A stretch of 64,000 bases of DNA from JAHEDT01 sp963825615 (lineage in GTDB: Bacteria > Desulfobacterota > Desulfuromonadia > Desulfuromonadales > BM103), in assembly GCA_963825615.1 (NCBI GenBank), contig CAWGTV010000001.1, forward strand, positions 1,116,001 to 1,180,000. The letters are read 5' to 3'. The position numbers and the translations under genes are program-made. The notes beneath the pieces are model-generated. The model made no database searches. It was not told the origin of the DNA and saw only the letters and a list, made by a program, of their open reading frames with translations. Shown in pieces: positions 44,750 through 53,592 of this stretch; the first letter of the stretch is position 1; every line of letters begins with the position of its first letter.

Positions 44750-45283
44750 TTAGAAACGGTAGCCCAGGCCGACCATGTGCAGGTTTAGACCGGGGTTGTT
44801 TTCGTAAATTCCCGCATTGGAAGTATGCTGTAAGCGGTAGTTGAGTACCAGGCTTTGCCAGTTGATGGCCAGCCCGGCATGGCTGGTGAACTGCACCCCC
44901 CCGCCGAAGTTGTCATCGCCAAAGGTGTGATCGAAGAGCCAGGTTGGGCGGAAGCCGATCTCGAATTCCACCCCCCCATCCCACAGGCCTAAGACCAGGT
45001 CAGCGCCGGCAGCCAGCATGCCACTCTTCTCACCTGCGCCGGCGAGGTAGGTAGCGCCAAAGTCGAAACGGCTGGACAAAGCGGCCTGCTCAGTAAGCGG
45101 CAAGGACCAGGGCATTGCCTTGAGCAAGTAGACTTCCGCTACGTGATAGTTCTCGTCTAGGTTGCTCTTGCTGTTTTCGGTCCCGCCACGCAGACCTATT
45201 TGCATATCACTTATTGCGCCGGCAATGCCTTGAAGGGGGAACAACGGAAGGCATAGAATGGCGAGCAGGCAAAAGATGCGCAT
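44750..45283 (-). CDS. pagL: PagL-family lipid A 3-O-deacylase
   Basis: A 177-residue outer-membrane beta-barrel enzyme with signal peptide (LLAILCLPLFPLQGIAGA). The PagL signature is clear near the C-terminus: FTSHAGLAINW, then LQHTSNAGIYENNPGLN with catalytic His 153 and Ser 155 and Glu 161, and final YRF as a barrel-assembly signal. PagL removes a 3-O-acyl chain from lipid A and so lowers endotoxin acylation. Monocistronic on the minus strand. Confidence 0.85.
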   Translation of the reverse strand: MRIFCLLAILCLPLFPLQGIAGAISDMQIGLRGGTENSKSNLDENYHVAEVYLLKAMPWSLPLTEQAALSSRFDFGATYLAGAGEKSGMLAAGADLVLGLWDGGVEFEIGFRPTWLFDHTFGDDNFGGGVQFTSHAGLAINWQSLVLNYRLQHTSNAGIYENNPGLNLHMVGLGYRF

Positions 45284-45423
45284 AGTCCCTCCACAACGAC
45301 ATCACAGAACAACGTGGTTTTCGGCAAAACTGATAACACGAACAGCCACTTGGCGTCAAAGGCCATGGGCCTATGGGTGACACAAGAGAAGATGACCGCC
45401 CAACCATGACAACGGCATCGACG

Positions 45424-45990
45424 TTATGCAATGGATTCCCAGAGAGCTTTGTAAAATTTGTACGTAGCGAGTTCGTCCGGGTTTCCCTGCGAGGCCAGAG
45501 AATCGATTCTCAGGAATTCGAGCAGCAGCGGGAAGTTCGGGTCAAGCAGATAACGTCGTTGTTTTTTGCTCAGTTCTTCGGCCTTTTGCAATTGCCAGGA
45601 GTGATGAAAAGTGTGGTTGCGGATCACCCAGAGAATCCGCTCGCGACGCTCTGCCGGCATGCCGAGGCGGCCGAGGATTTCGCCGGCCATGGCGGCGCCA
45701 AGCTTGGCATGGCCATAGGCGGTAATCCGACCATCCTCGCCGCGCGCCGTGGTGGCCGGCTTGCCGATGTCGTGCAGCAGGGCCACCCAGAGCAGGTCGG
45801 GGTTACATCCCTGCGGACAGGCTTCGATCGCCAGGCGGGTGTGGATGTCAACATCGCCTTCGGCATGAAACTCAGGAGGTTGCATGGTGCCCGCCAGCGG
45901 AACCAGTTCCGGAATAAATTCGCAAAGTCGCTCCCACCAGCCCGTTGCGCGACGACACAGTTCGTTTTCGATGACCACTAGTGAAGTCAT
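45424..45990 (-). CDS. HD-domain phosphohydrolase-like protein
   Basis: A 188-residue protein with an HD-domain core: FHAEGDVDIHTRLAI, WVALLHDIGKPATT (the HD pair), HAKLGAAMAGEILGRLG, ILWVIRNHTFHH. The arrangement resembles the C-terminal HD part of tRNA nucleotidyltransferases or small nucleotidases. The substrate is unknown. Its ATG overlaps the stop of the CBS-domain gene upstream by 4 bp, so the two are translationally coupled. Confidence 0.82.
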   Translation of the reverse strand: MTSLVVIENELCRRATGWWERLCEFIPELVPLAGTMQPPEFHAEGDVDIHTRLAIEACPQGCNPDLLWVALLHDIGKPATTARGEDGRITAYGHAKLGAAMAGEILGRLGMPAERRERILWVIRNHTFHHSWQLQKAEELSKKQRRYLLDPNFPLLLEFLRIDSLASQGNPDELATYKFYKALWESIA

Positions 45991-46802
45991 GTCTGACGTT
46001 TCTCTTGCTCGGGAGAAAAATGCGCCATGTTATTTTTCAGGCTGTTCTCCCAGCGGCTGCAGGCGATGACAATTCGTTGCCAGCCGCTCGGGATGATCTC
46101 CTGGGTGTGTGCCAGGTTGTTGCGCAGGGTCTCGAGTTCCTTGACCGCCGTGCGGGTCTCATTGCGGGACTTGTGCCCCAGGGACTGCCGAAGCTCGTCG
46201 TCATAGGTGAGGATCCAGCCCTTGTCGCCAAACTGCAGGCAGTCGATAAGTTCGACCTGCTGACCGCGCCGGGTCCGCTCATCGTGGAGCTTTTTGGCCA
46301 GGGCGACCCGCTGGTCAGAAAGCAGTTCCTGCCACAAGTTGTCGGGATAGCGCTGCCGCAGGATCTCCGTCATGGTCATTTCGATGATGGTAATCATGCC
46401 GAACAGGAACATGCGCATCGGCGGCTTTTCCAGATCGGACAGGGTGACGATGGCACCGACCCGGTCAAGTATGGTCAGGAAACAGCGCTGGTTGATGGCC
46501 AGCGACTGAACCACGTCGATCAGATTGGCAGAGTCAGGGATCAGGTCGTCAGCAGGGAGAAAAGGTCTTATGTGGTCGCCGCAGGTCCCGGAGATCAAGT
46601 CCTCACTGCACACATAACCCTCGACCAGGCCGCCACGGCGCACTCCAACGATGTCGTAGTTGTTGTCAAGCATGAACCTTTGCACGTCAACGGCCTTGGC
46701 ATGGTCGTCGAAAGAGACCAGCGGCTCGGCAACATCCATGGCCGAGAAGCCTTCGAGAAAAAGGCGGTGCAGACGTGAGCTTTGCGTGGCGGTCCAGGGC
46801 AT
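45987..46802 (-). CDS. CBS-domain protein
   Basis: A 271-residue cytoplasmic protein. The N-terminal 115 residues have a CBS-pair pattern (SAMDVAEPLVSFDDHAKAV, NNYDIVGVRRGGLVEGYVCSEDL, RCFLTILDRVGAIVTLSDLEKP). The C-terminal half is helical (FGMITIIEMTMTEILRQRYPD ... LETLRNNLAHTQEIIPSG), a pattern often seen in nucleotide-sensing or RNA-associated regulatory proteins. AAGGAG before the ATG at 46802 sets the start. It is first in a two-gene unit with the HD-domain gene, so a shared signalling role is possible (inference). Confidence 0.75.
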   Translation of the reverse strand: MPWTATQSSRLHRLFLEGFSAMDVAEPLVSFDDHAKAVDVQRFMLDNNYDIVGVRRGGLVEGYVCSEDLISGTCGDHIRPFLPADDLIPDSANLIDVVQSLAINQRCFLTILDRVGAIVTLSDLEKPPMRMFLFGMITIIEMTMTEILRQRYPDNLWQELLSDQRVALAKKLHDERTRRGQQVELIDCLQFGDKGWILTYDDELRQSLGHKSRNETRTAVKELETLRNNLAHTQEIIPSGWQRIVIACSRWENSLKNNMAHFSPEQEKRQT

Positions 46803-47157
46803 GACGACTCCTTCACGTGGCAAACAGCTAGATTAAAAGCCATTTTAGCGCAAAGAATCCAAGCGTGTTGAAGAAACACCTTCAATACGGCATTTTTTTG
46901 TCAAAGGAGTTTTTTCAACCTTGAGCATTCCAATGCTTATAGTAATATATAACTCATTGTAATAATTATTAAAACATTCATGTCGTTGACGAGGCCTTCC
47001 GCAGCGCATTGGCCGCCGCCGCACCTTGCGACGGCCAGGTCGAGGAGCGGTGCCTGGGCGTGGTCCATGCAGCAGACAATCTCGACAACAGAGCCAGGAC
47101 CAGCTTCACCGCGCAGGTATAATCGGTGCTGGAAGCAAAGGAAGCCATGGAACTCTC
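46803..47157. other. AT-rich gap with a coding-like remnant
   Basis: 355 bp. 46860-46975 is AT-rich promoter-like DNA. From 46976 to a TAA at 47120-47122 a GC-rich frame without start codon reads ...VVDEAFRSALAAAAPCDGQ, then ends in RTSFTAQV. It may be the 3' end of a lost gene; family not recognised. Confidence 0.35.
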
Positions 47158-47856
47158 ATGAAACTCAATCAGTCGGCCCTCAAACTCTTCGTTTTCGGGA
47201 GATATGGCAGTCTATTGATTGCCCTGCTCGTCCTGATACTTCTTCAACCGGCGGTTGACACCCTAGCAGGGAAATATTTCCTCGAGGCCATCTTTATCGC
47301 AATCCTGTTCGCCGGGTTGCGCGCGATCGAGACCAAGAAAAGTCTGCTCCGCTTCGAAGCTCTGCTGCTGCTGGTCAGCCTGACCCTCTACGCAGCAGGA
47401 ATCCTGCTGGGACATGAAGAGCTGTTCTTTCTCAGCATCGCCGGGCGGACCCTCTTCATGGTCCTGATTTCCTGGGCCATTTTGATCAATCTTTTTCGTG
47501 CCCACAGTGTAAGTAGTGACACCCTGGCCGGCGCCGTCTGCGTCTATCTGCTGATCGCAGTGGTCTTTGGCCATTGCTTCATGCTGATCGAATTCCTGGT
47601 CCCAAGTTCATTCTCGTTTACCATTGGGCAAGCGCGCACACATCTCTGGGTCTCCCACGAGTTCTATCCGTTCTACTACTTCAGCCTGGTGACCATGACC
47701 ACGATCGGCTATGGCGACATTGTGCCCGTCAGCACTGTAGCTCGGACCTTTGCCACCATGGAAGGGGTGCTGGGACAGGTTTACCTGACCATCCTGGTGG
47801 CACGTCTGGTCGGTATGCACCTGCTGCATCAGCAGGAAAAAGGCGCGCAGGAATGA
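47158..47856 (+). CDS. Two-pore-loop-type potassium channel (Ion_trans_2)
   Basis: A 232-residue membrane protein with about six helices and one pore loop close to the C-terminus. The selectivity filter TTIGYGDIVP (182-190) is that of potassium channels and is preceded by the pore helix FYYFSLVTM. No cytoplasmic RCK domain follows; the chain ends 25 residues after the last helix. The frame extends upstream to 47026, but the first hydrophobic helix begins after the ATG at 47158. Confidence 0.85.
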   Translation: MKLNQSALKLFVFGRYGSLLIALLVLILLQPAVDTLAGKYFLEAIFIAILFAGLRAIETKKSLLRFEALLLLVSLTLYAAGILLGHEELFFLSIAGRTLFMVLISWAILINLFRAHSVSSDTLAGAVCVYLLIAVVFGHCFMLIEFLVPSSFSFTIGQARTHLWVSHEFYPFYYFSLVTMTTIGYGDIVPVSTVARTFATMEGVLGQVYLTILVARLVGMHLLHQQEKGAQE

Positions 47857-47971
47857 GTCGCCTGGCGTGTGCATAAAAGGGTCTCATCGCCGGGGTCACG
47901 ATATGACCGACGGTGAGCATGGCCGTTAATCTTGCACTGACAAGTATGACCTCCCTAAAGGGATAAACTGA

Positions 47972-50425
47972 ATGCTCGAAAACGCGCGCGTTGTAAGCTC
48001 CGCCTTTGGAAGCCGTGCTCCTGTCTGGGGCAGAGTTTTGATCGTCTGTCTCCTGGCGGCCCTGGTGGCACCGGACTGCCCGGCAAAGGCAGAATTACCT
48101 GGCAACCTTCTGGGGCCGTCCGCCGCCAACCTGATCGCTTCGCAAGCCGTTCCCCCTCCTGGCAGCAGTGACGAACAGCTGCTGGGAACCATCCGAGAAA
48201 AGATCAAGGATGCGCGGGTCCGCCATCAGGAAGTTCGTATCGCCCTGGCCGGCAAGAGCCCGCCTTCCTATGCCAGCTTCGACGAACTCTCGACGCGTCA
48301 GATTCAACTTTTCTCGACCATCTCGTCACTGGAATCCTGGCTGAACTCCCTGGTGAACATCCAGAAGGCGAAACAGGCCGAGCGCGACCTGGAAAGTAAA
48401 ATACAAAGCTGGTCGGGCTTCGGCTTCGAAGAACCTTATCCCCTGAGCCTCAGCGACCAACTGGCCTCGGAAATACGCTCCAGGTATCTGGAGTTGCAAA
48501 CCGAGCAGGCGCGCACCACCCTGGAAGAAGACCAGATTCCAGGCTACCGCAAAGCCTTGGAGCAGACCGGCCCAAAAATCCGCAAGGCCGCCGAAGCCTT
48601 TGAGAAGGCCCAGCAGACGGACGAGGCCCGCTTGCGCTGGCTGATGGAGTCGGCCGATGAAGAGAAGGAAGTGGCCGAAGCACGCCTGCAGGCAACCCTC
48701 GCCAGGGTAGAGCTCAACAAGCTGCAAGTCTCCTACCTCGAGCGTGAGATCGACTTCCTCACCGAAAAACAGCAGCGCACCATCGGCAAATCCGAGTTCT
48801 CCCGTACCGACCTCGATGCCCGACTCAGTGCCATTGCCAAAAGCCGCGCACTGCTACAGGAACAACTCGCGGAGTCAGAGCGCCAGAACAACCAGGCCCA
48901 GGAACAGGTGACGGATACCCGTGCCCGTCTCGAACAAGAACTAGCCGGCGAAGGGAGAGACCAAGCGCGCGCCAGACAACTCTTCGAATTGCGCCAGGTC
49001 GAGGCGGAAACGACCGCGCAGCGGGTCGAAACGCTCAAGCTGCTGCTGGCCGCGAACACCCTGGAAACCATTCTCTGGCAGGAACGCTTTCGGGTCTACA
49101 ACGGTCTCGAGAAGAACCTGAACCTGACAGAAGTCATAGAGAATCTTGATGAATGGCAGGAGCGCATCAGCGAGTTCAACGACTACTACACCTCCAAGGT
49201 TCTGCTAACCCGCACCAGAATCCAGGGGCAGAACGAAACACTGAAAAGCTGGCCGGAACAGCAACCGGGGAAACCGACCGAAGAGGCCAAGCGGGATGCT
49301 TACCAGGAGCGTTTGAACGACCTGGAACAACTGATTGCCAGTATCGAGACCATCAATTTCCTGACCGAGCGTCTCAAGGCCGAGACTTCTGCCGAGATGA
49401 AGGCACGCTCCTTTCTCGAGCGTTTGCAGATCCGGCTCGCCACAACCCTACGCACTATCTCCTCGATCTGGAACTACGAGATCTTCTCCGTCGACGATAC
49501 CATCATCGCCGACGGCAAAGTCATCAGCGGCAGCCGGCCGGTCACCCTGAAAAAAGTCATTTATGGCCTGCTGCTACTGACCGTCGGCATCTGGCTGGTT
49601 GGCAGGGTGTCGAAGCTGCTGAGCCACATTGCACAGCAACGGCTGAAGGCCGAACGAAGCCTTATCCAGCTCTTTGAAAAAATTGGCCAGTACCTTGCCA
49701 TTTTCATCGTCATCGTGGCAGCCCTCGGTCTGGTGCAGATTCCGTTCACCGCCTTTGCCTTCCTCGGCGGCGCACTGGCCATCGGCGTTGGCTTCGGCGG
49801 CCAGAACCTGATCAACAATTTCATGAGCAGCCTGATTCTCTTGATTGAAAAGCCGATCAAGGTCGGTGATGTCGTGGAGGCCGAAGGCGTGATTGGGCGG
49901 GTCACGACCATCGGCGGGCGTTGTTCGACCATCCGCCGCTTCGACGGCGTCGACCTGTTGGTCCCGAACAGTCAACTGCTGGAAAAAACCGTTGTCAATC
50001 GGACACTTTCCGATAACCTAGTCCGCTACGACATCAAGGTCGGAGTTGCTTACGGTTCGCCAACCCGCGACGTTTTCCGCATCCTGGAACAAGTGGCTGA
50101 GGAACACGGCCTGGTATTCAAGGATCCGAAGCCTGTCGTTCTGCTCGAAGATTTTGCGGCCGACGCCCTGCTGTTCGGTCTGTATTACTGGGTTGAAGTC
50201 CGTGAGAAACACGATGTTAGGGTCATCGCCAGTGATCTGCGCCACCGTATCGACCGGCTGTTCCGCGATGCCGGGATCAGCATCGCCTTTCCGCAGCGCG
50301 ATGTTCATCTCGACAGCATAAGCCCGCTGAAGGTCCAGATGGTTGCTGATCAGCAGCCCGCGGACGCACCAACCCAAACGGAGGTTATCGCAACGGTTCA
50401 CAACAAGAACAGCTCTGCGGACTAA
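47972..50425 (+). CDS. MscS-family mechanosensitive channel with long periplasmic domain (MscK/MscM-like)
   Basis: An 817-residue channel. A signal peptide (VLIVCLLAALVAPDCPAKA) leads into about 400 residues of periplasmic coiled coil (QAKQAERDLESKIQSW ... ESERQNNQAQEQVTDTRARLE). Then come transmembrane helices and a C-terminal MscS core: pore helix GGALAIGVGFGGQNLINNFMSS, beta domain KVGDVVEAEGVIGRVTTIGGRCSTIRRFDGVDLLVPNS-like block and the alpha/beta C-terminal cage. Such channels release solutes on hypo-osmotic shock. AGGGAT precedes the ATG. A second, frameshifted MscS homologue lies at 59449-61153. Confidence 0.9.
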   Translation: MLENARVVSSAFGSRAPVWGRVLIVCLLAALVAPDCPAKAELPGNLLGPSAANLIASQAVPPPGSSDEQLLGTIREKIKDARVRHQEVRIALAGKSPPSYASFDELSTRQIQLFSTISSLESWLNSLVNIQKAKQAERDLESKIQSWSGFGFEEPYPLSLSDQLASEIRSRYLELQTEQARTTLEEDQIPGYRKALEQTGPKIRKAAEAFEKAQQTDEARLRWLMESADEEKEVAEARLQATLARVELNKLQVSYLEREIDFLTEKQQRTIGKSEFSRTDLDARLSAIAKSRALLQEQLAESERQNNQAQEQVTDTRARLEQELAGEGRDQARARQLFELRQVEAETTAQRVETLKLLLAANTLETILWQERFRVYNGLEKNLNLTEVIENLDEWQERISEFNDYYTSKVLLTRTRIQGQNETLKSWPEQQPGKPTEEAKRDAYQERLNDLEQLIASIETINFLTERLKAETSAEMKARSFLERLQIRLATTLRTISSIWNYEIFSVDDTIIADGKVISGSRPVTLKKVIYGLLLLTVGIWLVGRVSKLLSHIAQQRLKAERSLIQLFEKIGQYLAIFIVIVAALGLVQIPFTAFAFLGGALAIGVGFGGQNLINNFMSSLILLIEKPIKVGDVVEAEGVIGRVTTIGGRCSTIRRFDGVDLLVPNSQLLEKTVVNRTLSDNLVRYDIKVGVAYGSPTRDVFRILEQVAEEHGLVFKDPKPVVLLEDFAADALLFGLYYWVEVREKHDVRVIASDLRHRIDRLFRDAGISIAFPQRDVHLDSISPLKVQMVADQQPADAPTQTEVIATVHNKNSSAD

Positions 50426-50483
50426 GCTATTGCACGGCAAAACCAACGCACGGAGACATGAAAAACGATTCAGGGGGCCTAGC

Positions 50484-51371
50484 GTGAAAAAAAACTTACC
50501 AAGAAATTGTCTCTTACTCGCAGCCGTTCTTTTTTTTATTGTCTGCAACGTCGGCGCGGCATCAGCTGCAAGTGAGAGCCTGGATGAAGCCGATCTGTGG
50601 ACAGAGGTTGCAGAAAATATCGATGTGGCACCAGGCGACGAAGCCCCCAAGGACAGCGCACGCAAATGGGCGCTCAGCATTGGTATGAACGGCGGCTTTT
50701 CCCCTGATTACGAGGGCTCGAACAACTACAGCTTTGATTATAGCCCGAACATCGCCGCGTCCTGGCGGGATACGATTTTTTACAAGGGCAAGACCCTGGG
50801 TGTCAATCTCGTCCGCCAGAAAAAGCTCAAGGCTGGTCTCACCATTTCGCAGGCTTCGGGACGCAGCGAAGATGACAACGACAGACTCAAGGGGTTGGGC
50901 GACGTAGACGGCAGCATCGAGGCGGGAGGATTCATAACTTATCGGAAGAAGCCCTACCGCTTCAAAGCCGATGTCCGGCAGGACATCGGCTCCGGGCACG
51001 AAGGCGCTCTCGTGGCACTGAGCAGCGGCAGGAACCTGCCGTTTGAGAGTCTCCCGGTTGCTGTCGAACTCGGCGCGACCTGGGCAAGCGCTAACTACAT
51101 GTCCAGCTTTTTCGGGGTTGATGCACAGCAATCATTGGATTCGGGCCTGAAAAGACACAACGCCGACGCGGGCATCAAAGACATCAAGATCAGCATGACC
51201 GCCGGCTATGAGATCACCACGCGCTGGCGGATCGGTGGCACGATCGTGTACAAGAGACTAGTGGGTGATGCCGCAGACAGCCCCATCGTTGACGACAAAA
51301 ACCAGTTTCTTGCCGGACTCAGCCTCTCTTATCACATGGGCTCCAAGATTCTGCCGGAAGAGCTCAAATAG
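50484..51371 (+). CDS. MipA/OmpV family outer-membrane protein (1 of 3)
   Basis: A 295-residue beta-barrel protein with a signal peptide (LLLAAVLFFIVCNVGAASA) and the family core GMNGGFSPDYEGSNNYSFD, GVNLVRQKKLKAG and, at the end, GGTIVYKRLVGDAADSPIVDDKNQFLAGLSLSY-like blocks. MipA/OmpV proteins are outer-membrane scaffolds or porin-like barrels. The GTG at 50484 has AGGGGG before it; upstream frame overlaps the MscS gene. It sits 58 bp after the MscS gene. An acidic insert near residues 28-50 is specific to this copy. Confidence 0.82.
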   Translation: MKKNLPRNCLLLAAVLFFIVCNVGAASAASESLDEADLWTEVAENIDVAPGDEAPKDSARKWALSIGMNGGFSPDYEGSNNYSFDYSPNIAASWRDTIFYKGKTLGVNLVRQKKLKAGLTISQASGRSEDDNDRLKGLGDVDGSIEAGGFITYRKKPYRFKADVRQDIGSGHEGALVALSSGRNLPFESLPVAVELGATWASANYMSSFFGVDAQQSLDSGLKRHNADAGIKDIKISMTAGYEITTRWRIGGTIVYKRLVGDAADSPIVDDKNQFLAGLSLSYHMGSKILPEELK

Positions 51372-51434
51372 CGGGCATGAACTACCGGGGAAACGCCGCT
51401 GACGCGCGCTCGTAAATCTTGGGCATCAAGACCG

Positions 51435-51480
51435 GAACAGAACCAGGCCGGCTGAAGGTTCAGCCGGCCTGGTTCTGTTC
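51435..51480. terminator. 46-bp near-perfect palindrome between convergent MipA genes
   Basis: A perfect 22-bp arm (51435-51456) and its exact complement (51459-51480) flank GG. It lies between convergent plus- and minus-strand mipA-like genes, where it can stop both; there is no long T-run on either side. Confidence 0.7.
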
Positions 51481-51542
51481 AAGCGAAGGGATGTAATCAA
51501 TCTTCTGTGGGAATGCCCGCGCAGGAGTTGGCTTCTTGCTAG

Positions 51543-52310
51543 TTATTTACCCCAACGATAGGTGACCATCAAACCGGCAGTCACCTGGTTTTCGTCACCC
51601 TCATCATCAACGATCGGGCTGTCCGCGGCATCATTCAGAAGTCTCTTATAGGAGACCAGACCCATGAGTCCCCAGCTCTCCCAAGGGGTGTAACTGGCGA
51701 CCAGGTTGATGCCGACATCCTTGAAGCCGGCATCGGCTTTGTAGTCGGGCAGAGTGCTGGTGCCGCGGTTGCTGCTTTTCACGCTGAAGTATGTATCCAT
51801 GTAATCGTCCGAAGCGTAGGTCAGAGAGATCCCCGGCGTCAGAGCCAGTTCCGGCATGGCCTTCCAGCGGTAACCGGCAGACAGTTCGGTCAGGACGCCG
51901 TTGTGTTTGTCGGAGACGTCGGCCAGCACTTGCAGACCAAGCAGCAGGTTATTGACGTCAACGCCGGCGAAGCCGCCGAGTTCAACAGCGGCATCGACTT
52001 TATCCATGTCATCGACCTGGCTGTTGTCGACGTTGTCGCGTTTCATGCGGTAGTTGGCGACCGGCCCGAGACTGTACTGCTTGTCGGCGAGCAGGTTGAC
52101 CTTGAGGTTGGTGCCCATCAGTTTAACGAAGCGCCCGCTGTCATAGTTGTGGCTGAACATGAACATCGGGATGGCTGTGGTATTGTCGGAACCTTCGTAG
52201 TCTGGTGCGACGCCGGCACCTAAACCGACCATCCCCTTGACGGCCCATACGGGGCTGGCTGCCAATAACAGGACCAGACAGACAAGCAACACTCTTGAAC
52301 TCTTCATCAC
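51543..52310 (-). CDS. MipA/OmpV family outer-membrane protein (2 of 3)
   Basis: A 255-residue beta-barrel protein: signal peptide VLLVCLVLLLAASPVWA, then GMVGLGAGVAPDYEGSDN, the strand block GPVANYRMKRDNVD, YASDDYMDTYFSVK, and the ending LMGLVSYKRLLNDAADSPIVDDEG ... VTYRW. It is clearly paralogous to the gene at 52644-53414, which lies upstream on the same strand. Promoter 52367-52394 drives it separately. Role in the outer membrane unknown. Confidence 0.88.
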   Translation of the reverse strand: MMKSSRVLLVCLVLLLAASPVWAVKGMVGLGAGVAPDYEGSDNTTAIPMFMFSHNYDSGRFVKLMGTNLKVNLLADKQYSLGPVANYRMKRDNVDNSQVDDMDKVDAAVELGGFAGVDVNNLLLGLQVLADVSDKHNGVLTELSAGYRWKAMPELALTPGISLTYASDDYMDTYFSVKSSNRGTSTLPDYKADAGFKDVGINLVASYTPWESWGLMGLVSYKRLLNDAADSPIVDDEGDENQVTAGLMVTYRWGK

Positions 52311-52366
52311 GAGACCTCCAATTTAAATATGTGTTAAATTTGCATTTCCGGAACTAAAGTTGCTTT

Positions 52367-52394
52367 ATTATATAATGTTTTTTTTATTCTGCAA
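52367..52394 (-). promoter_or_regulatory. Sigma-70 promoter of the second mipA-like gene
   Basis: On the minus strand: TTGCAG (52394-52389), 16-base A-rich spacer, perfect TATAAT (52372-52367), about 50 bp ahead of the ATG at 52310. Confidence 0.7.
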
Positions 52395-52582
52395 CCAGGG
52401 TTCTAATAATCGGCAGATGGAGAGGGCGCAACCGGTTGGGGCTTTCGGTCAATGATGTCGATGGCTGATTGTTCCAGCGGCAAGGGCGCTGGCAGGGCCC
52501 ATCTTTCACCACCCCTCATAAGAAATCGTGGGGGGAGGGCGCCACCGTCGAGTCCTTGCGGGCGGGATAGCTGCAGGCAAAA

Positions 52583-52606
52583 GGGACCGGCTGAAACAGC
52601 CGACCC
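52583..52606 (-). terminator. Terminator after the third mipA-like gene
   Basis: CGGCTG/CAGCCG stem with AAA loop and flanking G-C pairs, followed on the minus strand by CCCTTTTGCC. The remaining sequence 52395-52582 between the two genes holds no frame of note. Confidence 0.6.
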
Positions 52607-52643
52607 CCTTCTTTCATCCCCTGAGTTGAGAACTGCCGGATCG

Positions 52644-53414
52644 CTACTGCTGCCAGCGATAGGTGGCCATCAGCCCGGCAAACCACTGGGTGGCGTTGCC
52701 TTCTTTATCGACGATCGGGCTGTCCTTGGCGTCGCCGAGCAGCGTGGAGACCGAGGCAAGGCCCATGATCCCCCAGTTCTGCCAGGGCATCATGTGGACG
52801 GTGACGTTGGCGCCGACATCCTTGAAGGCATTTTTATCAGCTTTATCGTAATACGGCAGACCGCTCTGGCCGACATTGCTCGGGGTCACGTTAAAGTAGG
52901 TCGAGAGGTACTCTTTGCCGGCAAAGGTGGTGAAAACCCCCGGAGTGATGGTCAAGGTGTCTGAGGGTTGCAACTTGTAGGTAGCGGTCGCCGTCCCTAG
53001 ATGGCTGTCAGCATCGCCAGAGACCTCGCCAAGATACTCAGCTTCGAGCGTCAGGTTGCCGACCTTGACCGCAGCGAAGGCCCCAAGCTCCACGGCGTCG
53101 TCGATCTTTTTCATGTCATCGACCTTGTTGTTGTTGACATCATCGCGACCGAAGCGGTAGTTGACTACCGGGCCGAAGCTGTAGACCTGGTCGGCAAGCA
53201 GGTTGAACTTGAGGTTGGTCCCTTTCAGATAAACGTAGCGGCCGCTGTCATACGTGTATTTGACCATCAGCAGGGGCGTAGCCTTGTAATCATCCGAGCC
53301 CTCGTAATCAGGGACGACCCCGGCGCCTAGGCCCACCAAGCCATTGGCTGCCCAAACAGTACTGGTGAGCAGCATCATTGCCAGACAGAGACAGCAAACC
53401 TTTGCACTCTTCAT
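52644..53414 (-). CDS. MipA/OmpV family outer-membrane protein (3 of 3)
   Basis: A 256-residue paralogue of the previous gene: signal peptide VCCLCLAMMLLTSTVWA, then GLVGLGAGVVPDYEGSDD, GPVVNYRFGRDDVNNNKVDDM, FAGKEYLSTYFNV and the ending LGDAKDSPIVDKEGNATQ ... TYRW. Ribosome-binding site AAGGAGG before the ATG. A promoter-like TTGCAA/TACACT pair lies about 60-90 bp upstream. The two tandem copies share the core motifs and clearly arose by duplication. Confidence 0.88.
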   Translation of the reverse strand: MKSAKVCCLCLAMMLLTSTVWAANGLVGLGAGVVPDYEGSDDYKATPLLMVKYTYDSGRYVYLKGTNLKFNLLADQVYSFGPVVNYRFGRDDVNNNKVDDMKKIDDAVELGAFAAVKVGNLTLEAEYLGEVSGDADSHLGTATATYKLQPSDTLTITPGVFTTFAGKEYLSTYFNVTPSNVGQSGLPYYDKADKNAFKDVGANVTVHMMPWQNWGIMGLASVSTLLGDAKDSPIVDKEGNATQWFAGLMATYRWQQ

Positions 53415-53592
53415 TATGACTCCTCCTTAAAAAAGTTGATAAAAACGGGAGATTTCCCCTAACTAAAATGGTTTTCAGTGTAAAATAATTGCGTTTATTT
53501 GCAAATGTTTTTTTCCGGACAACGATGCATTACAATGTGCCCCTTGCTTGCGCCGTTGCGGGTCGGGACAACAACCGCTGAAATTTCATCTG

